DNA of 64,000 nt from Cellulophaga lytica DSM 7489 (GCF_000190595.1 NC_015167.1:2345501-2409500), one strand, 5' to 3'. Positions 44,980 through 54,753 are shown, counted from the stretch's first letter. Made by a program: numbers and translations. The notes: generated by a model from the letters alone, not told the origin.

Positions 44980-46338
44980 ATGAAAATTCATTTTATAGCC
45001 ATTGGCGGAAGTGCAATGCACAATTTGGCATTAGCCTTAGAACACAAAGGATACACAATTACAGGTAGTGATGATGTTATTTTTGAACCTTCTAAAAGTA
45101 GGTTAGAGGCTAAAGGATTACTACCAGAATCTTTTGGTTGGTTTGCAGATAAAATTACGGCAGATATAGATGCTGTTATTTTAGGTATGCACGCTAAAGC
45201 AGATAATCCAGAGCTTTTAAAAGCAAAAGAATTAGGACTTACTATTTATTCTTACCCTGAATTTTTATACGAGCAAAGTAAAAATAAAACAAGAGTTGTT
45301 ATTGGTGGTAGCCACGGAAAAACAACTATAACTTCTATGATTCTGCACGTGCTTAATTACCACGGTAGAGAAGTAGATTATATGGTAGGCGCACAGTTAG
45401 ATGGTTTTGATAGAATGGTGCACTTAACAGAAGAAAACGACTTTATAATTTTAGAGGGAGATGAGTACTTGTCTTCTCCTATTGATAGAAGACCTAAGTT
45501 TCATTTATACAAACCTAACATTGCCTTGTTAAGTGGTATTGCTTGGGACCATATTAACGTTTTTCCTACGTTTGAAAATTATGTAGAACAATTTAAAATT
45601 TTTGTAGATAGTATTGTTAAAGGCGGAAGCATTACTTACAATGAAGAAGATGCAGAAGTAGTTAAAGTTGTAGAAGCTTCTGAAAACCCTATACGCAAAC
45701 TAGCATACTCTACACCAGAATATACTATAGAAGACGGAGAAACTTTGTTAGAAACCCCAGAAGGTCCAATGCCAATAGAAGTTTTTGGTAAACACAACCT
45801 AAGTAATTTGGCAGGTGCTAAATGGATTTGCCAGAACATAGGTATAGATGAGGACGATTTTTACGAAGCAATAGCAACTTTTAAAGGAGCCTCTAAAAGA
45901 TTAGAAAAAATAGCGGAAAGTAAAACTTGTGTTGCTTACAAAGATTTTGCACACTCGCCAAGTAAAGTGGCAGCTACTACAAAAGCAGTAAAAGAACAAT
46001 ACGGAAACAGAAAATTAATTGCTTTTTTAGAGTTGCATACTTATAGTAGTTTTAATCCAGAGTTTTTAAAAGAATATAAAGGAGCATTAGATGCTGCAGA
46101 TGAAGCAGTGGTTTTTTATATTCCAGAATCTGTGGCTATTAAAAAACTAGACCCAGTTAGTCCACAACAAATTAAAGATGCTTTTAAAAGGGACGATTTG
46201 CAAATTTTAACTAATGCAGAGGAATTTAAAACCCTTGTGCATAAACAAGATTACAACAACTCTGCTGTTTTGTTTATGAGTTCTGGTAACTACGGAGGCT
46301 TAAATCTTAATGAGTTTAAAGAAATTATAGAAGCCTAA
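44980..46338 (+). CDS. mpl: UDP-N-acetylmuramate:L-alanyl-gamma-D-glutamyl-meso-diaminopimelate ligase
   Basis: A Mur ligase of 452 residues from ATG 44980 that reattaches the recycled murein tripeptide to UDP-MurNAc. The N-terminal IHFIAIGGSAMHNLAL and the ATP loop GGSHGKTTITSM are clear, with EGDEYLSSPIDRRPKF and the C-terminal YKDFAHSPSKV and ELHTYSSF typical of Mpl rather than MurC. An upstream start at 44914 would add a hydrophobic stretch absent from the family. It is divergent from the alpha-2-macroglobulin gene. Its presence indicates cell-wall recycling. Confidence 0.93.
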   Translation: MKIHFIAIGGSAMHNLALALEHKGYTITGSDDVIFEPSKSRLEAKGLLPESFGWFADKITADIDAVILGMHAKADNPELLKAKELGLTIYSYPEFLYEQSKNKTRVVIGGSHGKTTITSMILHVLNYHGREVDYMVGAQLDGFDRMVHLTEENDFIILEGDEYLSSPIDRRPKFHLYKPNIALLSGIAWDHINVFPTFENYVEQFKIFVDSIVKGGSITYNEEDAEVVKVVEASENPIRKLAYSTPEYTIEDGETLLETPEGPMPIEVFGKHNLSNLAGAKWICQNIGIDEDDFYEAIATFKGASKRLEKIAESKTCVAYKDFAHSPSKVAATTKAVKEQYGNRKLIAFLELHTYSSFNPEFLKEYKGALDAADEAVVFYIPESVAIKKLDPVSPQQIKDAFKRDDLQILTNAEEFKTLVHKQDYNNSAVLFMSSGNYGGLNLNEFKEIIEA

Positions 46339-46367
46339 TTTTTTATTTTTTAGGCAAGTACATCATA

Positions 46368-46404
46368 AAGTTTAGATATTTTCGTTAAAAGAATATCTAA
46401 ACTT
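46368..46404. promoter_or_regulatory. 13-bp perfect inverted repeat just before the start codon
   Basis: AAGTTTAGATATT and AATATCTAAACTT are perfectly complementary, separated by 11 nt, and end 4 nt before the ATG at 46409. No T-run follows, so it is not a normal terminator for mpl. It could be an operator for a dimeric regulator or an mRNA hairpin that hides the start. Confidence 0.55.
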
Positions 46405-46408
46405 ACTT

Positions 46409-48505
46409 ATGTATATTTCTCCTGTTGACCTTTTAGGAATATCACTAGACCAATTAATGAACTTGGATAGCCGAGGAATTATTAGACTAGAGAAGACATT
46501 AAAAATACAAAGATTGCGTTCTGGCGCTAATGCTTACAATCCAGAGCAGGTAAGTAGCATAATAAAACAACTCTCTAACGAAGAACAAAAAAAGTCTGTT
46601 TACTTTGTAGAAAAACACAGGTATTTAAAAGAATTTATTACCACTGGTAATGATAGCGGAGAAAAAACATTTGTAATAGATGCTGTCTTAATAGCCAAAA
46701 CACCAAATATAAAAGAGTTTTTAGAACCATATTTTGAAGCTTATTTTATGAAAATGGTAAAAACGGACTTTGCTGCAAAAAAGTACGATACTATTATTAA
46801 AGCAATGCAGCATAAAGAGCTTTTTACAGATCATTTATTAAGCACATATTACCGTTATATAAAATCACAAGCAGATATTATTACCGAAAAAGTAAAAATA
46901 TCTTCTAACGGAGATCTAATAAGTAGGTGTCCGGAGGTTACTTATAAAACATATATTCATTTACTAAATACGGTTTCTTTAGGTGTAATTACCAAGTCTA
47001 AGGCAGACTATGTAAATGCTATGATAGACTATTACAATATTACTAAAAATGCATATCAAGAGTTTCCCAGAGTACAAAGGGCGTTTCGTAATTTTAAGCT
47101 CATAGAGGTAGCCAATCAAGAAACAAAAGATTTTTATATAAAAGTAGCCAACCATGTAGGTAGCCAACACTGGGCTTCTCAACAGCAGCAGCATACATCT
47201 ACCAGAAGAGATACCAAAAAAAGTAAAGGGTCATCTTTTTCTAGCTTAAAAGCAATTGGAATTGTTATTGGGATTATGATATTTCTAGTAAGAGTGGGGC
47301 GTATTTTTACATCGTCTTCATCATCATCAACAAATTACTCTACATATAGTTCTCCTAATTATAAAATTCCAACTTTAGAGTTTTCTTACGAGGATGATAA
47401 AACCGCATTTTACTCAGACTTAATACACAAAGCAGAAAATGATAGTTTAGATATAAATAACAAAATAATTATAAAATCCGGAACTACACCGTACGCAGCT
47501 TCTTTTAAAAGTAATGAAGGACTAAGATCTGGTGATTTTATAAAAGTACTAAACAAAAGAACTAGGCCTTTTATTCTTTTTGAGCATTTTAACGTTATAA
47601 AACCAGATTACGCAGCTTATACCAGGCCAAATGACTCTTTTAAAATAATGAATAAAAATTATTTAGAAGAATTGGTTTTTTATATGGGTGATGATTTTGT
47701 GGGCAACGAAAGTTTAAAACGAGAAACCTATGGATCATCTACAAAATTAAGTGCTAGTAAAAAGTACTTTAAAAGTGTAAATGAAAAAGAACTGAGCTTT
47801 TTAAAAAATAAATACATTATAGATAGTTTAGGAACAAATCCTAATATTGTTGTTTATGATGATGATATTGTTTTTACAGATGTGTTTTACCATTTAGAAC
47901 CTCATAAAATTTTACCTCCAGAGGTTGAAGAAGTAGAAGAAACTATAATTATGGATAGTGAACCACATAGATATTATGAAGAACCTAGTGAAACTGTTTC
48001 AAGAAAAAATAAGGCGCCATTTTTTGTAAACTTATTTAAAGGAGAAGATGTTAGTACTTTAAAATGGAGCTTAAAGAATTTAAAAACAGGGGCAAACCCT
48101 TTTCCTAAAATATTTAAGAGTATTAGAAGTAATTCTATTACTGGCTATGAGGTTGTTGTTAATAATACTAGTGCAGAAGACGTTATCCTTTTTGGTGTAA
48201 ACACAGCGTTAAGTAGAGATCAGTCTACCTATATAAAAAAGAATACTTCTGTAACTTTAAACTTGCATGATGAAGATGATACATTATATATTTATATGGG
48301 ATCTTATTTTTATCAGCATAAAGATTTTGATGTGAATTCTACCATAAACTCTCCCAACGGATTTTTTAAGAACTCGTCTAAAATAGGTAAAGACTTATCT
48401 AAGAAAAGCTTTACCATTACATATTTGGGTGTAAACCCCAGAATAAATATAACTCCTTTTGGAGTAACCTTAGTGGATATTGAGTATGATGAAAATAAGA
48501 GTTGA
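46409..48505 (+). CDS. large single-pass membrane protein, unknown function
   Basis: A 698-residue protein with no signal peptide. Residues 1-~260 are helical and soluble (FVEKHRYLKEF, TYYRYIKSQ). A basic serine-rich linker leads to one membrane helix (about 283-297, AIGIVIGIMIFLV), followed by a serine-rich stretch and a beta-rich C-terminal ~400 residues with proline-rich acidic insert (EPHKILPPEVEEVEE). No named family is recognised. It is convergent with the Hsp70 gene across a strong terminator. Function is unknown; the cytoplasmic half may interact with chaperones, but only proximity suggests this. Confidence 0.75.
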   Translation: MYISPVDLLGISLDQLMNLDSRGIIRLEKTLKIQRLRSGANAYNPEQVSSIIKQLSNEEQKKSVYFVEKHRYLKEFITTGNDSGEKTFVIDAVLIAKTPNIKEFLEPYFEAYFMKMVKTDFAAKKYDTIIKAMQHKELFTDHLLSTYYRYIKSQADIITEKVKISSNGDLISRCPEVTYKTYIHLLNTVSLGVITKSKADYVNAMIDYYNITKNAYQEFPRVQRAFRNFKLIEVANQETKDFYIKVANHVGSQHWASQQQQHTSTRRDTKKSKGSSFSSLKAIGIVIGIMIFLVRVGRIFTSSSSSSTNYSTYSSPNYKIPTLEFSYEDDKTAFYSDLIHKAENDSLDINNKIIIKSGTTPYAASFKSNEGLRSGDFIKVLNKRTRPFILFEHFNVIKPDYAAYTRPNDSFKIMNKNYLEELVFYMGDDFVGNESLKRETYGSSTKLSASKKYFKSVNEKELSFLKNKYIIDSLGTNPNIVVYDDDIVFTDVFYHLEPHKILPPEVEEVEETIIMDSEPHRYYEEPSETVSRKNKAPFFVNLFKGEDVSTLKWSLKNLKTGANPFPKIFKSIRSNSITGYEVVVNNTSAEDVILFGVNTALSRDQSTYIKKNTSVTLNLHDEDDTLYIYMGSYFYQHKDFDVNSTINSPNGFFKNSSKIGKDLSKKSFTITYLGVNPRINITPFGVTLVDIEYDENKS

Positions 48506-48522
48506 TAAAACCACTAAGCATA

Positions 48523-48566
48523 AAAAAAGAAGGGCTGAATTAAAATTAATTCAGCCCTTCTTTTTT
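48523..48566. terminator. bidirectional rho-independent terminator
   Basis: A perfect 21-bp complementary stem region (with a 2-nt centre, so effectively a little shorter) built around GAAGGGCTGAATT, flanked by A-runs and T-runs, between the convergent 698-residue protein and Hsp70 genes. Confidence 0.9.
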
Positions 48567-48588
48567 ATTAAATACCGTACACCTAGTT

Positions 48589-51084
48589 TTAACTTAAACC
48601 AGTTTTGTCTTGGTTGTTAAATGACGTTTTTGGCGTGTCATCTGGTAGCATACTAGCAAGCTGATATACTACTTGTTTTAAAACCTTATATTGTTTGTTT
48701 TCTAAAGCTTTATCTCCTTCTGCAATTAACATATTTGCTTTTTGCTGATCTGGGTAATTATCTAAAGTTTTATAATGGAAAAAAGGTCCTATAAAGTTAG
48801 ATTCGTCTGCGGTAAAAATAGCATTTCTAATAACCCGTAGTTCTTCAATTTTAGAACGTATTAAGTATTTGTTTCCAGAGTTTATAAATGATTTTTCGTT
48901 GGCAATTACTTTATTAAATTGGGCTGTATAATATTCACTATTATTTTCAGATAAAGATTGCTTTACAGCTAAAACAGAAGTTTTGTATTCTTCAATATCA
49001 TTATCTAATTCTTTATGCCTAGTTAATAAATCAAACTGTTGTATTAAGCTTCTTTTTTCATTGTCAATTTTAAATTTAGCATCAGTAACATCTGTGTCTG
49101 CTAATAATGTTAACTGTATTTGTAACTCTATTAAAGCGTGCTCTATAGTTTTAAATTTTTGCAATAACTCATAGTTCTCTGCATATTCTGGCTTAGCTTT
49201 TTCTTGTTCAATTTTTTGGGTAACTACTCTAATTTCATTCTCCATTTTAGAGCTGCTAATGTACCTTTCTGTTGGTTTAAAGGAGTTACTAAACTCTTGG
49301 TCACAACTTGTTAAAAATATATCTACATCAATATCTCTAGATTCAGATACAGAGATGTTTAATTCTATATCTGTTCCTTTAATTAAGTCTTGTTCTAATT
49401 GTTTACCAGTAATTTCTATATAACCAATAGATAAACCAGAGCTAGGTAAACCATTACCATCACCTTCTACAATATTAATTTGTAATTTTTCATCACTATC
49501 TTTTAAAATAGTTTTGGAGGCAGATTTGTAAATTGTTTTTTTAAGAGGAAGAACAGTGTTTTTATTAAAAATAGCTTCAAGCCTTGTTACACTATACTGT
49601 ATATCATCTATCTCTAAACAAATATCATTAGGTAGTAATTGTCCTTGTATGTTGTATTTGCCTTGGTTAATATGTATGTCATCTGTAGAAAAAAGAACTT
49701 CTTGTTGCGTATTGTAAATTTTTAAATTAAAGGTGTTTACTTGTCCTTCTAATAAATCTACAAATACATTTACATTGTTTTCTAGTGTAACAAGTCCGGT
49801 ATCATAACCACCATCTTTTCTTGTAATACGGTAAAAACCTTGTGTAGGCTTATGTAGTGTAAATGCAATTAGCTCTTCTGCATCTTTTGTGTTTTTTTCA
49901 AAAATTAAATTAACAAGAGGTTGCTTTTCACTGGTTGCCGCTGTAGTAGTGCTAGTTGGTTGACTAATTTTTTCTTGTTTTAATGTAGATATTTTTGTGC
50001 CAGCATAATATGCAGCGCCAATGCCTACAGCTGCAGTAGGGTCTACACTAGTATCTATAGCAATTTTTAGGTTATTTTGCACTTGTTCTCTAACATACGG
50101 TATAAGCGTACTGCCGCCAACCATAATAATTTTTTCTACATCTGTATTGGCTAGGTTATTATTGTTAAGTATTTTTTTAGAAAAATTAATAGTGTGTTCT
50201 ACCAAAGGAGCAAGTAAATTATTAAAATCTGCTCTGCTAACCTCTACACTGGTGTAAATATCTTTGTCTGGGTAATCTATATCTATTTCTGTGGTTTCAA
50301 ACCTAGAGAGTTCTTTTTTTGCTTCTTCTGCTCTAAATAAGAGTTCAAAATATAATTTTTGTAGCGGATTGTTAGGCTCTTTAAACTTGTCCAAAAGTTT
50401 GGTTTCATTTAAAATAGGTTCTAATTTAGGAACAAGAAGTTTTTCAATTATTAGGTTGTCTATGTCCATACCTCCTAAAAAGTTATCACCTTCATTGTCC
50501 AAAACATTCATTTCTCTCTGGTTAATCTCTAACAAGGCAACATCAAAAGTACCACCGCCAAAATCATATATAAGCCATTTTTTTGTATCGCTTAATTCTA
50601 AATTGTTTTTATTGGCAAAGGCTAAACTGGCAGCAATAGGTTCTTGCAGTAAATACACTTCTTTAAAACCCGCTTGCTGGCCAGCGGTTTTAGTTGCGTT
50701 AGATTGTATGGTGTCAAAAGAAGATGGAATAGTAATAACCGCTTCATGTAACTCTTCTCCTGTATGTATAAAGTTTTTAAGTTCTTTTAATACATAAGCG
50801 CTAAGCTCTATAGGAGATACATCTTTGTTGATACTTTTAGCAAAGTAACGGTCTGTAGTACCCATTTTTCTTTTAAAACAGGTAAAAACATTTAAGGGAT
50901 CTTTCTCTAATAAATCTCTGGCTTTATCTCCAACTAAAATTCTACTACCTCTAAAGGCAACAGCAGATGCAAGGGTTTGTTTTTGACCAATAGGGTTTTT
51001 AAAAACCTCTAATAATCCGTTTTCATATTTAGCAATTAAACTATTTGTTGTACCTAAGTCTATTCCAAAATTTACTGTTTTCAT
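48589..51084 (-). CDS. Hsp70 family protein (non-canonical DnaK homologue)
   Basis: An 831-residue protein with a complete actin-like ATPase domain: DLGTTNSLIAKYENG at the start, YDFGGGTFDVALLEI, and VGGSTLIPYVREQ. After about residue 370 the sequence departs from DnaK: a beta-rich region (~400-620) and then a long helical, coiled-coil-like region (~620-780). The lid and EEVD-like tail are absent. This suggests a dedicated partner rather than the general chaperone. It is translated 6 nt after the 97-residue GrpE-like gene in the same operon. Confidence 0.88.
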   Translation of the reverse strand: MKTVNFGIDLGTTNSLIAKYENGLLEVFKNPIGQKQTLASAVAFRGSRILVGDKARDLLEKDPLNVFTCFKRKMGTTDRYFAKSINKDVSPIELSAYVLKELKNFIHTGEELHEAVITIPSSFDTIQSNATKTAGQQAGFKEVYLLQEPIAASLAFANKNNLELSDTKKWLIYDFGGGTFDVALLEINQREMNVLDNEGDNFLGGMDIDNLIIEKLLVPKLEPILNETKLLDKFKEPNNPLQKLYFELLFRAEEAKKELSRFETTEIDIDYPDKDIYTSVEVSRADFNNLLAPLVEHTINFSKKILNNNNLANTDVEKIIMVGGSTLIPYVREQVQNNLKIAIDTSVDPTAAVGIGAAYYAGTKISTLKQEKISQPTSTTTAATSEKQPLVNLIFEKNTKDAEELIAFTLHKPTQGFYRITRKDGGYDTGLVTLENNVNVFVDLLEGQVNTFNLKIYNTQQEVLFSTDDIHINQGKYNIQGQLLPNDICLEIDDIQYSVTRLEAIFNKNTVLPLKKTIYKSASKTILKDSDEKLQINIVEGDGNGLPSSGLSIGYIEITGKQLEQDLIKGTDIELNISVSESRDIDVDIFLTSCDQEFSNSFKPTERYISSSKMENEIRVVTQKIEQEKAKPEYAENYELLQKFKTIEHALIELQIQLTLLADTDVTDAKFKIDNEKRSLIQQFDLLTRHKELDNDIEEYKTSVLAVKQSLSENNSEYYTAQFNKVIANEKSFINSGNKYLIRSKIEELRVIRNAIFTADESNFIGPFFHYKTLDNYPDQQKANMLIAEGDKALENKQYKVLKQVVYQLASMLPDDTPKTSFNNQDKTGLS

Positions 51085-51090
51085 ACTTAC

Positions 51091-51384
51091 TTATTCTACT
51101 ATTGCTACCCCTTTTTGTATTATTATTAGTTGGTCATTCTCTTTTTTGTAAATAATAGGTTTTAACACCTTCGTAATTTTAGATTCTGGTCCCAAACTAT
51201 TCATTAAAGTAGCGTCAATATCGGTTCTAGATTCTGAAAACTTTTCGCCTAACGGATTTTTTATAAAAAAACCTTGTTCTTCAATATCATGAAATAAACG
51301 TTTTAGGTTTCTGTTAAACAAAGTAATATTATTTTTTATACTTTTTTGTTCAATCTCGTAAAGCTGATTCAGAATTTCTTTCAT
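51091..51384 (-). CDS. small GrpE-like partner of the Hsp70 protein
   Basis: A 97-residue soluble protein with an N-terminal helix (MKEILNQLYEIEQKSIKNN) and a C-terminal beta-rich end (LKPIIYKKENDQLIIIQKGVAIVE). That end resembles the beta domain of the nucleotide-exchange factor GrpE, although it is much shorter than GrpE and lacks the long coiled coil. It is the first gene of the operon and precedes Hsp70 by 6 nt. A role as nucleotide-exchange factor is inferred from the C-terminus and the operon. Confidence 0.6.
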   Translation of the reverse strand: MKEILNQLYEIEQKSIKNNITLFNRNLKRLFHDIEEQGFFIKNPLGEKFSESRTDIDATLMNSLGPESKITKVLKPIIYKKENDQLIIIQKGVAIVE

Positions 51385-51458
51385 TGTAATATTTATTTAT
51401 AGAAGTAACGTTTTAATACACAAATACGTATGTTGCCAAAGATTATTATCTTTAACAA

Positions 51459-52157
51459 ATGCAAAACCAACCACAATCCTTTTCTATTAAGAATTGGTCT
51501 AACGATGATAAACCTAGAGAAAAATTATCACAAAAAGGAAAATCTGTATTGTCTGATGCGGAACTTATAGCAATATTAATTGGCTCTGGAAGCAGAAATG
51601 AAAGTGCTGTAGAACTATCTAAAAGAATATTAGGCTCTGTAAATAATAATTTAAACGACTTAGGAAAGCTATCTATAAATCAGCTAATGCAGTTTAAAGG
51701 TATTGGAGAGGCAAAAGCAATTACTATTACCGCAGCTTTAGAAATAGGCAGACGTAGAAGAGAAGAAGGAGAAAAAAAGGTGGAGAAAATAGGAAGTAGT
51801 AAAGATGTTTTTAACTTGTTACAACCTGTGCTAGGAGAATTACCGCATGAAGAATTTTGGATTATTTACCTTAATAACTCCAATAAGGTTATACACCAAG
51901 CACAACTAAGTAAAGGTGGTATAACTGGTACTTTAGTAGATGTAAGGTTGGTGTTAAAACAAGCCTTAGAAATAGGAGCAATAGGCTTAATTTTGGCACA
52001 TAACCACCCGTCTGGAGGCCTAAAACCAAGTACTGCAGATAAGCAAATTACAGAGAAACTAAAAAATGCAGCAGCAGCTTTAGATATGAAAGTTTTAGAC
52101 CATATTATTATTACTCAAAGAGAATACTTTAGCTTTGCAGATGATAATTTATTGTAA
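51459..52157 (+). CDS. radC: RadC family protein (JAB/MPN domain)
   Basis: A 232-residue protein with a helix-hairpin-helix (FKGIGEAKAITITAALEIGRR) and a C-terminal JAMM metal-binding site: the acidic residue in PHEEFW, and HNHPSGGLKPSTAD. It matches the usual RadC length. A DNA repair role was proposed historically, but the precise activity is not settled. It is divergent from the GrpE-like/Hsp70 operon, with a small palindrome (AAAGAT-TATT-ATCTTT) between them. Confidence 0.95.
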   Translation: MQNQPQSFSIKNWSNDDKPREKLSQKGKSVLSDAELIAILIGSGSRNESAVELSKRILGSVNNNLNDLGKLSINQLMQFKGIGEAKAITITAALEIGRRRREEGEKKVEKIGSSKDVFNLLQPVLGELPHEEFWIIYLNNSNKVIHQAQLSKGGITGTLVDVRLVLKQALEIGAIGLILAHNHPSGGLKPSTADKQITEKLKNAAAALDMKVLDHIIITQREYFSFADDNLL

Positions 52158-52195
52158 AATAAAAACATACACTATATAAATAGCTAAAATCCAAA

Positions 52196-53491
52196 ATGTT
52201 ACTAATCTACACACATAAAATAACACCACGTTTCACGTATATAATGAAACACCTTTTTGGTAAAATATTGGGAGTAGAGGTTACATTAACAACTAAAGTA
52301 GAAGATTTTATAAAGCACTCTGGAGCTAAAATTACGTACAGTAAGCAACCATTACAAAACGAATTTTTTATACGTAGTAATGATTTGCTGTACCAACAAG
52401 GAATAACAGATTTAGAGATTAATATTGGAGATTGGGATGGCACACCTTGTTTTTTTGCTACTGGAGAACGTAGTAACATTCCGTTTGATGTTTTTGCAGC
52501 AAGTTTTTACTTAATTTCTAGGTATGAAGAGTATTTGCCACACGTTAAAGATGAGCACGGTAGGTACCCTGTAAAAGATAGTTTAGCATACAAATACAAT
52601 TTTTTAGAGCAACCTGTAGTAGATATTTGGATGTATAAAGTGCTAGATGCTTTACTAGTACAATTTCCAGATTTAGTCTATAAAAAAAGAGCTTACCAGT
52701 ATACATCTATAATAGACGTAACCACATCTCATTGTTATGCCCATAGAGGAATTATGCGTAGCTTGGGAGGTTTGTTTTTAGATGTATTTACCTTAAAATT
52801 TAAGCGAGTTTTTCAGAGAGTATCTGTATGGTTTAACCCCAAAAAAGATCCTTATAATAATTTTGATTACCTTATAAATTTACACAAAGCAAATACTGTA
52901 AAAAGTATGTTCTTTTTTCAGTTTGCAAACTATTCTACTTTTGATAAAAATGTATCTACCACAAACAATAAGTTTAAATACTTAATTAAATCTGTGGCAG
53001 ATTATAGTGTTGTGTCTTTAGCGGCATCTTACAATTCTTTTTCTAACTTAGAAATTTTAAAAGAAGAAAAACGCAAATTAGCAGCTGTAATTAACAGACC
53101 TATAAAATATGTGCGTTTTAGATACAATAGGGTAGAAATACCCGCAACATATAAGGCTTTGGTAGATGCAGATTTTAGAGAAGATTTTACAATGGGTTAT
53201 ACGCATTGTATGGGGTTTAGGGCAGGTACTTGTTCCCCTTTTTCTTTCTATGATATCCATTTAGAGTCTCAGCAGCCAATAAAAATTCATCCGTTTGCTG
53301 TGCACAATTATTCACTTATTACGTTAAAAAACGAAAAAGCAATTTTTAAAAAGTTAGATGCTTTGTACCACCAATTGCATAAAGTTAATGGTACGCTGGT
53401 TACCATATTTTCTAACGAATTGCTAGGCGGTAAACAGCGTTTTAATTGGATGAATATATACGAAACAATACTAAAAAAATACAATGTATAA
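52196..53491 (+). CDS. polysaccharide deacetylase-like family protein
   Basis: A 431-residue protein opening MLLIYTHKITPRFTYI, as in the flavobacterial DUF7033/polysaccharide deacetylase-like group. The N-terminal half resembles an associated domain (FDVFAASFYLISRYEEYL). The C-terminal half has the deacetylase barrel segments SIIDVTTSHCYAHRG, FFFQFANYS, and a late TMGYTHCMGFRAG. The catalytic Asp and His positions appear altered relative to classical NodB domains. The family occurs near cell-surface glycan genes. It overlaps the YjjG-type gene by 8 nt. Confidence 0.8.
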   Translation: MLLIYTHKITPRFTYIMKHLFGKILGVEVTLTTKVEDFIKHSGAKITYSKQPLQNEFFIRSNDLLYQQGITDLEINIGDWDGTPCFFATGERSNIPFDVFAASFYLISRYEEYLPHVKDEHGRYPVKDSLAYKYNFLEQPVVDIWMYKVLDALLVQFPDLVYKKRAYQYTSIIDVTTSHCYAHRGIMRSLGGLFLDVFTLKFKRVFQRVSVWFNPKKDPYNNFDYLINLHKANTVKSMFFFQFANYSTFDKNVSTTNNKFKYLIKSVADYSVVSLAASYNSFSNLEILKEEKRKLAAVINRPIKYVRFRYNRVEIPATYKALVDADFREDFTMGYTHCMGFRAGTCSPFSFYDIHLESQQPIKIHPFAVHNYSLITLKNEKAIFKKLDALYHQLHKVNGTLVTIFSNELLGGKQRFNWMNIYETILKKYNV

Positions 53492-54173
53492 AGAATTAGT
53501 AACCGATGTTTTTTTTGATCTAGATCACACACTTTGGGATTTTGAAAAAAACTCTGCACTTACATTTACCAAAATATTAGAAGATAATAAAATTGGTGTT
53601 AAAGTTGAAGATTTTTTAACTGCATACGTGCCAATTAATCATCAGTACTGGAAATTGTTTAGAGAAGAAAAAATATCCAAAGCAGATTTGCGTTTTCAAC
53701 GATTGCAAACCACCTTTAACTCCATAAACTACAAGGCAACAGATGCAGAAATTAATTTACTTGCAGCAGAGTATATTAATCATTTATCATCTTACAACCA
53801 CTTATTTCCTTATGCTATAGAAATTTTGCAACACTTAAAACCAAACTATAAATTACACATTATTACAAATGGTTTTCAGGAAGTGCAAAACAAAAAAATA
53901 AAAAACGCTAAGTTACACACCTTTTTTGATGTGATAATTGATTCAGAAATGGCAGGTGTAAAAAAACCAGACCCTTATATTTTTGAGCTTGCTTTGCAAA
54001 AAGCTAATGCAAAACCAGAACAATCCTTAATGATAGGTGATAGTTTAGAGGCAGATATTTTAGGAGCAAAATCGGTAGGTTTACATGCGCTTCATTTTAA
54101 TGCTCACCAAGAGCCATTACATAACCATTGTAGCATAATTAACTCTTTAGATGAAATAAAAATGTATTTGTAG
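53484..54173 (+). CDS. YjjG-family noncanonical pyrimidine nucleotidase (HAD)
   Basis: A 229-residue HAD hydrolase. Motif I is FFDLDHTLWDF, motif II ITNGFQE, motif III is in the GVKKPDPYIF lysine region, and motif IV is MIGDSLEADILGAKSVG. The WDFEKN signature is characteristic of YjjG nucleotidases that dephosphorylate unusual pyrimidine nucleotides. It overlaps the upstream deacetylase-like gene by 8 nt, so it is translated from the same message. Confidence 0.93.
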   Translation: MYKELVTDVFFDLDHTLWDFEKNSALTFTKILEDNKIGVKVEDFLTAYVPINHQYWKLFREEKISKADLRFQRLQTTFNSINYKATDAEINLLAAEYINHLSSYNHLFPYAIEILQHLKPNYKLHIITNGFQEVQNKKIKNAKLHTFFDVIIDSEMAGVKKPDPYIFELALQKANAKPEQSLMIGDSLEADILGAKSVGLHALHFNAHQEPLHNHCSIINSLDEIKMYL

Positions 54174-54210
54174 AGTTATGTTTTTACCATTGTTACACAA
54201 ATACTTAAAA

Positions 54211-54753
54211 ATGAAAAGTCCCCACTATTTATTTGCTGTTCTATTTTTGTGTTTATCATTTGTGTCTTGTATAGATGAACAAGACTTTAACCAAACTGAT
54301 GATATTATTATAGAACCTACTGTAGAAGCCAGTATATTTTACTTTGAAACTACAGAAGATTTAATAAATTCTAACCCTTCATCATTCTATACAAACGATT
54401 TTAATTTTGATGCCTTTAAGGAGGATTATATATCAGACCGTGTTATAGAGTGTACTATTACATATCAATTAGAAAATACAACAAGTAAACCTGTTAGTGT
54501 GGTTATAGAGCTTATTGATGATGGTGGTAATGTATTAGATACTACAGTTTTAAATATCGGAGCAGAATCTGCTACAACTACAGATTTAGATGTGCTTTAT
54601 GGTGGTACAGGTAAACCATTAGATATTATAAGAAATACTTCTGCTTTGCGTTTATCTGCTCAAAATTTAGGAGATAATACAAGCGTATCTAGCAATGCCG
54701 ACCCAAAACTAATTTTTAGATCTAGTGCTAAATTAAAAATTGGTGTAAGATGA
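54211..54753 (+). CDS. lipoprotein, unknown function
   Basis: From ATG 54211 a 180-residue protein has a signal peptide and lipobox (SFVSC, Cys20), followed by a beta-rich domain. An upstream ATG at 54178 would precede the signal peptide with 11 extra residues and is less likely. No named family is recognised. Its stop overlaps the start of the DUF5723 gene by 4 nt (ATGA), so they are translationally coupled. This suggests that the two act together at the outer membrane. Confidence 0.7.
   Translation: MKSPHYLFAVLFLCLSFVSCIDEQDFNQTDDIIIEPTVEASIFYFETTEDLINSNPSSFYTNDFNFDAFKEDYISDRVIECTITYQLENTTSKPVSVVIELIDDGGNVLDTTVLNIGAESATTTDLDVLYGGTGKPLDIIRNTSALRLSAQNLGDNTSVSSNADPKLIFRSSAKLKIGVR

Noticed and set aside
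46854-46860. TACCGTT inside the 698-residue protein gene
   Set aside because: Within coding sequence and without a phased partner; chance occurrence.
50291-50797. Plus-strand open frame of 168 codons antisense to the Hsp70 gene
   Set aside because: Lies entirely inside the conserved Hsp70 ATPase domain coding region; its translation is Ser/Leu-rich and resembles no protein.
51438-51453. AAAGAT-TATT-ATCTTT palindrome between radC and the Hsp70 operon
   Set aside because: Short and made only of common AT-rich words; it partly overlaps a likely promoter and gives no clear operator or terminator signal.
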